Shown here piece by piece: positions 5,743-6,671 of a stretch of DNA of 6,671 bases (its first letter is position 1; the number at the start of each line of letters is the position of its first letter). The notes beneath the pieces were generated by a model, which worked only from the letters and a program-made list of their open reading frames with translations, had not been told where the DNA came from and ran no database searches. The stretch spans positions 1-6,671 of the forward strand of contig DFFO01000052.1 in the NCBI GenBank assembly GCA_002369255.1. The letters run 5' to 3'. Source of the stretch: Lachnospiraceae bacterium UBA3774. Lineage in GTDB: Bacteria; Bacillota; Clostridia; Lachnospirales; Lachnospiraceae. Made by a program: the position numbers and the translations under genes.

Positions 5743-6582
5743 ATGAAAAAACATTTCAAAATCATTGCTTTAATACTTGCTGTTTCACTTTTTGCCATCG
5801 GATGCGGAAATTCTGATGTAGCATCATCCCAGGATACCTTGCAGGCGGAAGTCACGACTGCCTCGCCGGCCTATATTCCGGAAGTGACCACTCCGGTCAT
5901 CCGCCCTACCGAGCCATCCACACCTGATTACAGTGATGTTGACCTTAGCAAAGTTATCGCGATTACCTTTGACGACGGTCCTTCTACAAACACCCCCTCT
6001 TCTACGGAGAGAATACTTGACACACTCGAAAAATACGGTGTAAAAGCTACATTTTTTGTTCAGGGAGTCAATCTCACTTATTCCGAGTTTAAAGAAAGAA
6101 ACTGCGCTCTTGTAAAGCGCGAGGCGGAACTTGGGATGGAGATTGGAAATCATTCATACGATCATCCGAACTTTGATAAGATGAGCGCCTCTGAAATACA
6201 AAAGCAGCTAAATGACGCTGCGGACCTTATTGAGGAAGCAAGCGGAGTTCGCCCTCAGATCGTCAGAACTCCCTATGGCGCGCAAAAACAGAGCACTCTT
6301 GACGCTGTTGACTATCCCGTTATTCTTTGGAATATAGACACGCTTGACTGGGATACGAAAAATGCCGATAAGACCTACAATGAGATAATGAACAATGCAA
6401 AAGGCGGTTCGATCATCCTTATGCACGATCTGTATCAGGCGACCGCCGATGCAGTGGAAATGGCTGTCCCCGCGCTTCTTGCCAAGGGCTACAAGCTTGT
6501 GACCGTCAGCGAGATGTTTGAAATGTACGGTCAGAAACTTGAGCCAAATCACTATTATTACAAAGCCGAGAAGCAGGATTGA
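5743..6582 (+). CDS. Polysaccharide deacetylase (NodB domain) lipoprotein
   Basis: Exported metal-dependent esterase of carbohydrate esterase family 4 that removes acetyl groups from N-acetylated glycans, typically peptidoglycan GlcNAc (PgdA-like), which can raise lysozyme resistance. The 279-residue protein starts with a signal peptide (K2, K3, hydrophobic 7-20) ending in AIGC, so Cys21 is a likely lipid anchor. A Thr/Pro/Ser-rich spacer (about 22-65) leads to the NodB domain (about 70-262). All five catalytic motifs are present: TFDDGP (75-80, Asp77 base, Asp78 metal), NHSYDH (136-141, His137 and His141 metal), RTPYG (175-179), DTLDWD (199-204) and LMHD (226-229, His228). AAAGGGA (5728-5734) is eight bases before ATG. 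It lies 44 bases after the nucleotidyltransferase gene and ends the unit before a terminator. Substrate could be another surface polysaccharide, for example one made with the glf product; that link is inference. Confidence 0.93.
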   Translation: MKKHFKIIALILAVSLFAIGCGNSDVASSQDTLQAEVTTASPAYIPEVTTPVIRPTEPSTPDYSDVDLSKVIAITFDDGPSTNTPSSTERILDTLEKYGVKATFFVQGVNLTYSEFKERNCALVKREAELGMEIGNHSYDHPNFDKMSASEIQKQLNDAADLIEEASGVRPQIVRTPYGAQKQSTLDAVDYPVILWNIDTLDWDTKNADKTYNEIMNNAKGGSIILMHDLYQATADAVEMAVPALLAKGYKLVTVSEMFEMYGQKLEPNHYYYKAEKQD

Positions 6583-6624
6583 AAAACGGCGGCTTTCGCG
6601 CTGCGGCGCAATTACTACCGGACC

Positions 6625-6656
6625 AAAAGGGAGATGCATAGAGGCGTCTCCTTTTT
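6625..6656 (+). terminator. Hairpin terminator after the deacetylase
   Basis: AAAAGG-G-AGATGC (6625-6637) pairs with GCGTCTCCTTTT (6644-6655) around a six-base loop, with one bulged G and one G-T wobble, and ends in a T5 run. The A4 run on the left arm gives a T4 on the other strand, so it might also stop a converging transcript. It begins 42 bases after the stop codon. Confidence 0.8.
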
Positions 6657-6671
6657 GCGTGCAGAACTGCG

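Noticed and set aside
6598..6609. GCGC-TGCG-GCGC mini-hairpin after the deacetylase
   Set aside because: A 4-bp stem with no T run; the better terminator is at 6625-6656.
6208..6639. Open frame of 143 codons on the minus strand over the deacetylase 3' end
   Set aside because: It starts inside the terminator hairpin and is antisense to the catalytic motifs of the deacetylase.

Overview
The window reads as chromosomal DNA of a low-to-middle GC, Gram-positive-type anaerobe, most likely a Clostridia member (gut or rumen Firmicutes). The reasons are strong AGGAGG-type ribosome binding sites, a rubrerythrin typical of strict anaerobes, a lipoprotein polysaccharide deacetylase, and a LicC-type cytidylyltransferase fused to a winged helix as is common in Clostridia. 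The assignment rests on gene content only. There is no rRNA, tRNA, CRISPR array, insertion sequence or phage gene here.

Layout: a leftward rubrerythrin gene (75-614) is separated by a 218-base divergent intergenic region from five rightward genes. The divergent region holds a good promoter for each direction, a perfect 10-bp GC-rich palindrome (712-721) between them, and an 8-bp inverted repeat at the predicted transcript start of the rightward unit. The first rightward unit is a winged-helix/cytidylyltransferase fusion (833-1726) and an APC-family transporter (1770-3233), closed by a clear intrinsic terminator (3254-3290). The second unit has its own extended -10 promoter and carries UDP-galactopyranose mutase glf (3381-4517), a PF14907-type nucleotidyltransferase (4532-5698) and a NodB-type polysaccharide deacetylase lipoprotein (5743-6582), followed by a hairpin terminator (6625-6656).

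How the genes may work together: the first unit looks like uptake of a small amine or amino acid plus CDP-activation of phosphocholine or a similar head group, with a DNA-binding domain built into the enzyme. No choline kinase (LicA) or phosphocholine transferase (LicD) is in the window. The second unit makes UDP-galactofuranose for a surface glycan, adds a nucleotidyltransferase of unknown substrate, and ends with an exported enzyme that removes acetyl groups from a wall or surface polysaccharide. The common theme of the rightward genes is cell-envelope decoration. Rubrerythrin is a separate peroxide-defence gene.

Nothing here is a plainly new multi-gene system. The most unusual object is the regulator-enzyme fusion with its candidate operators.
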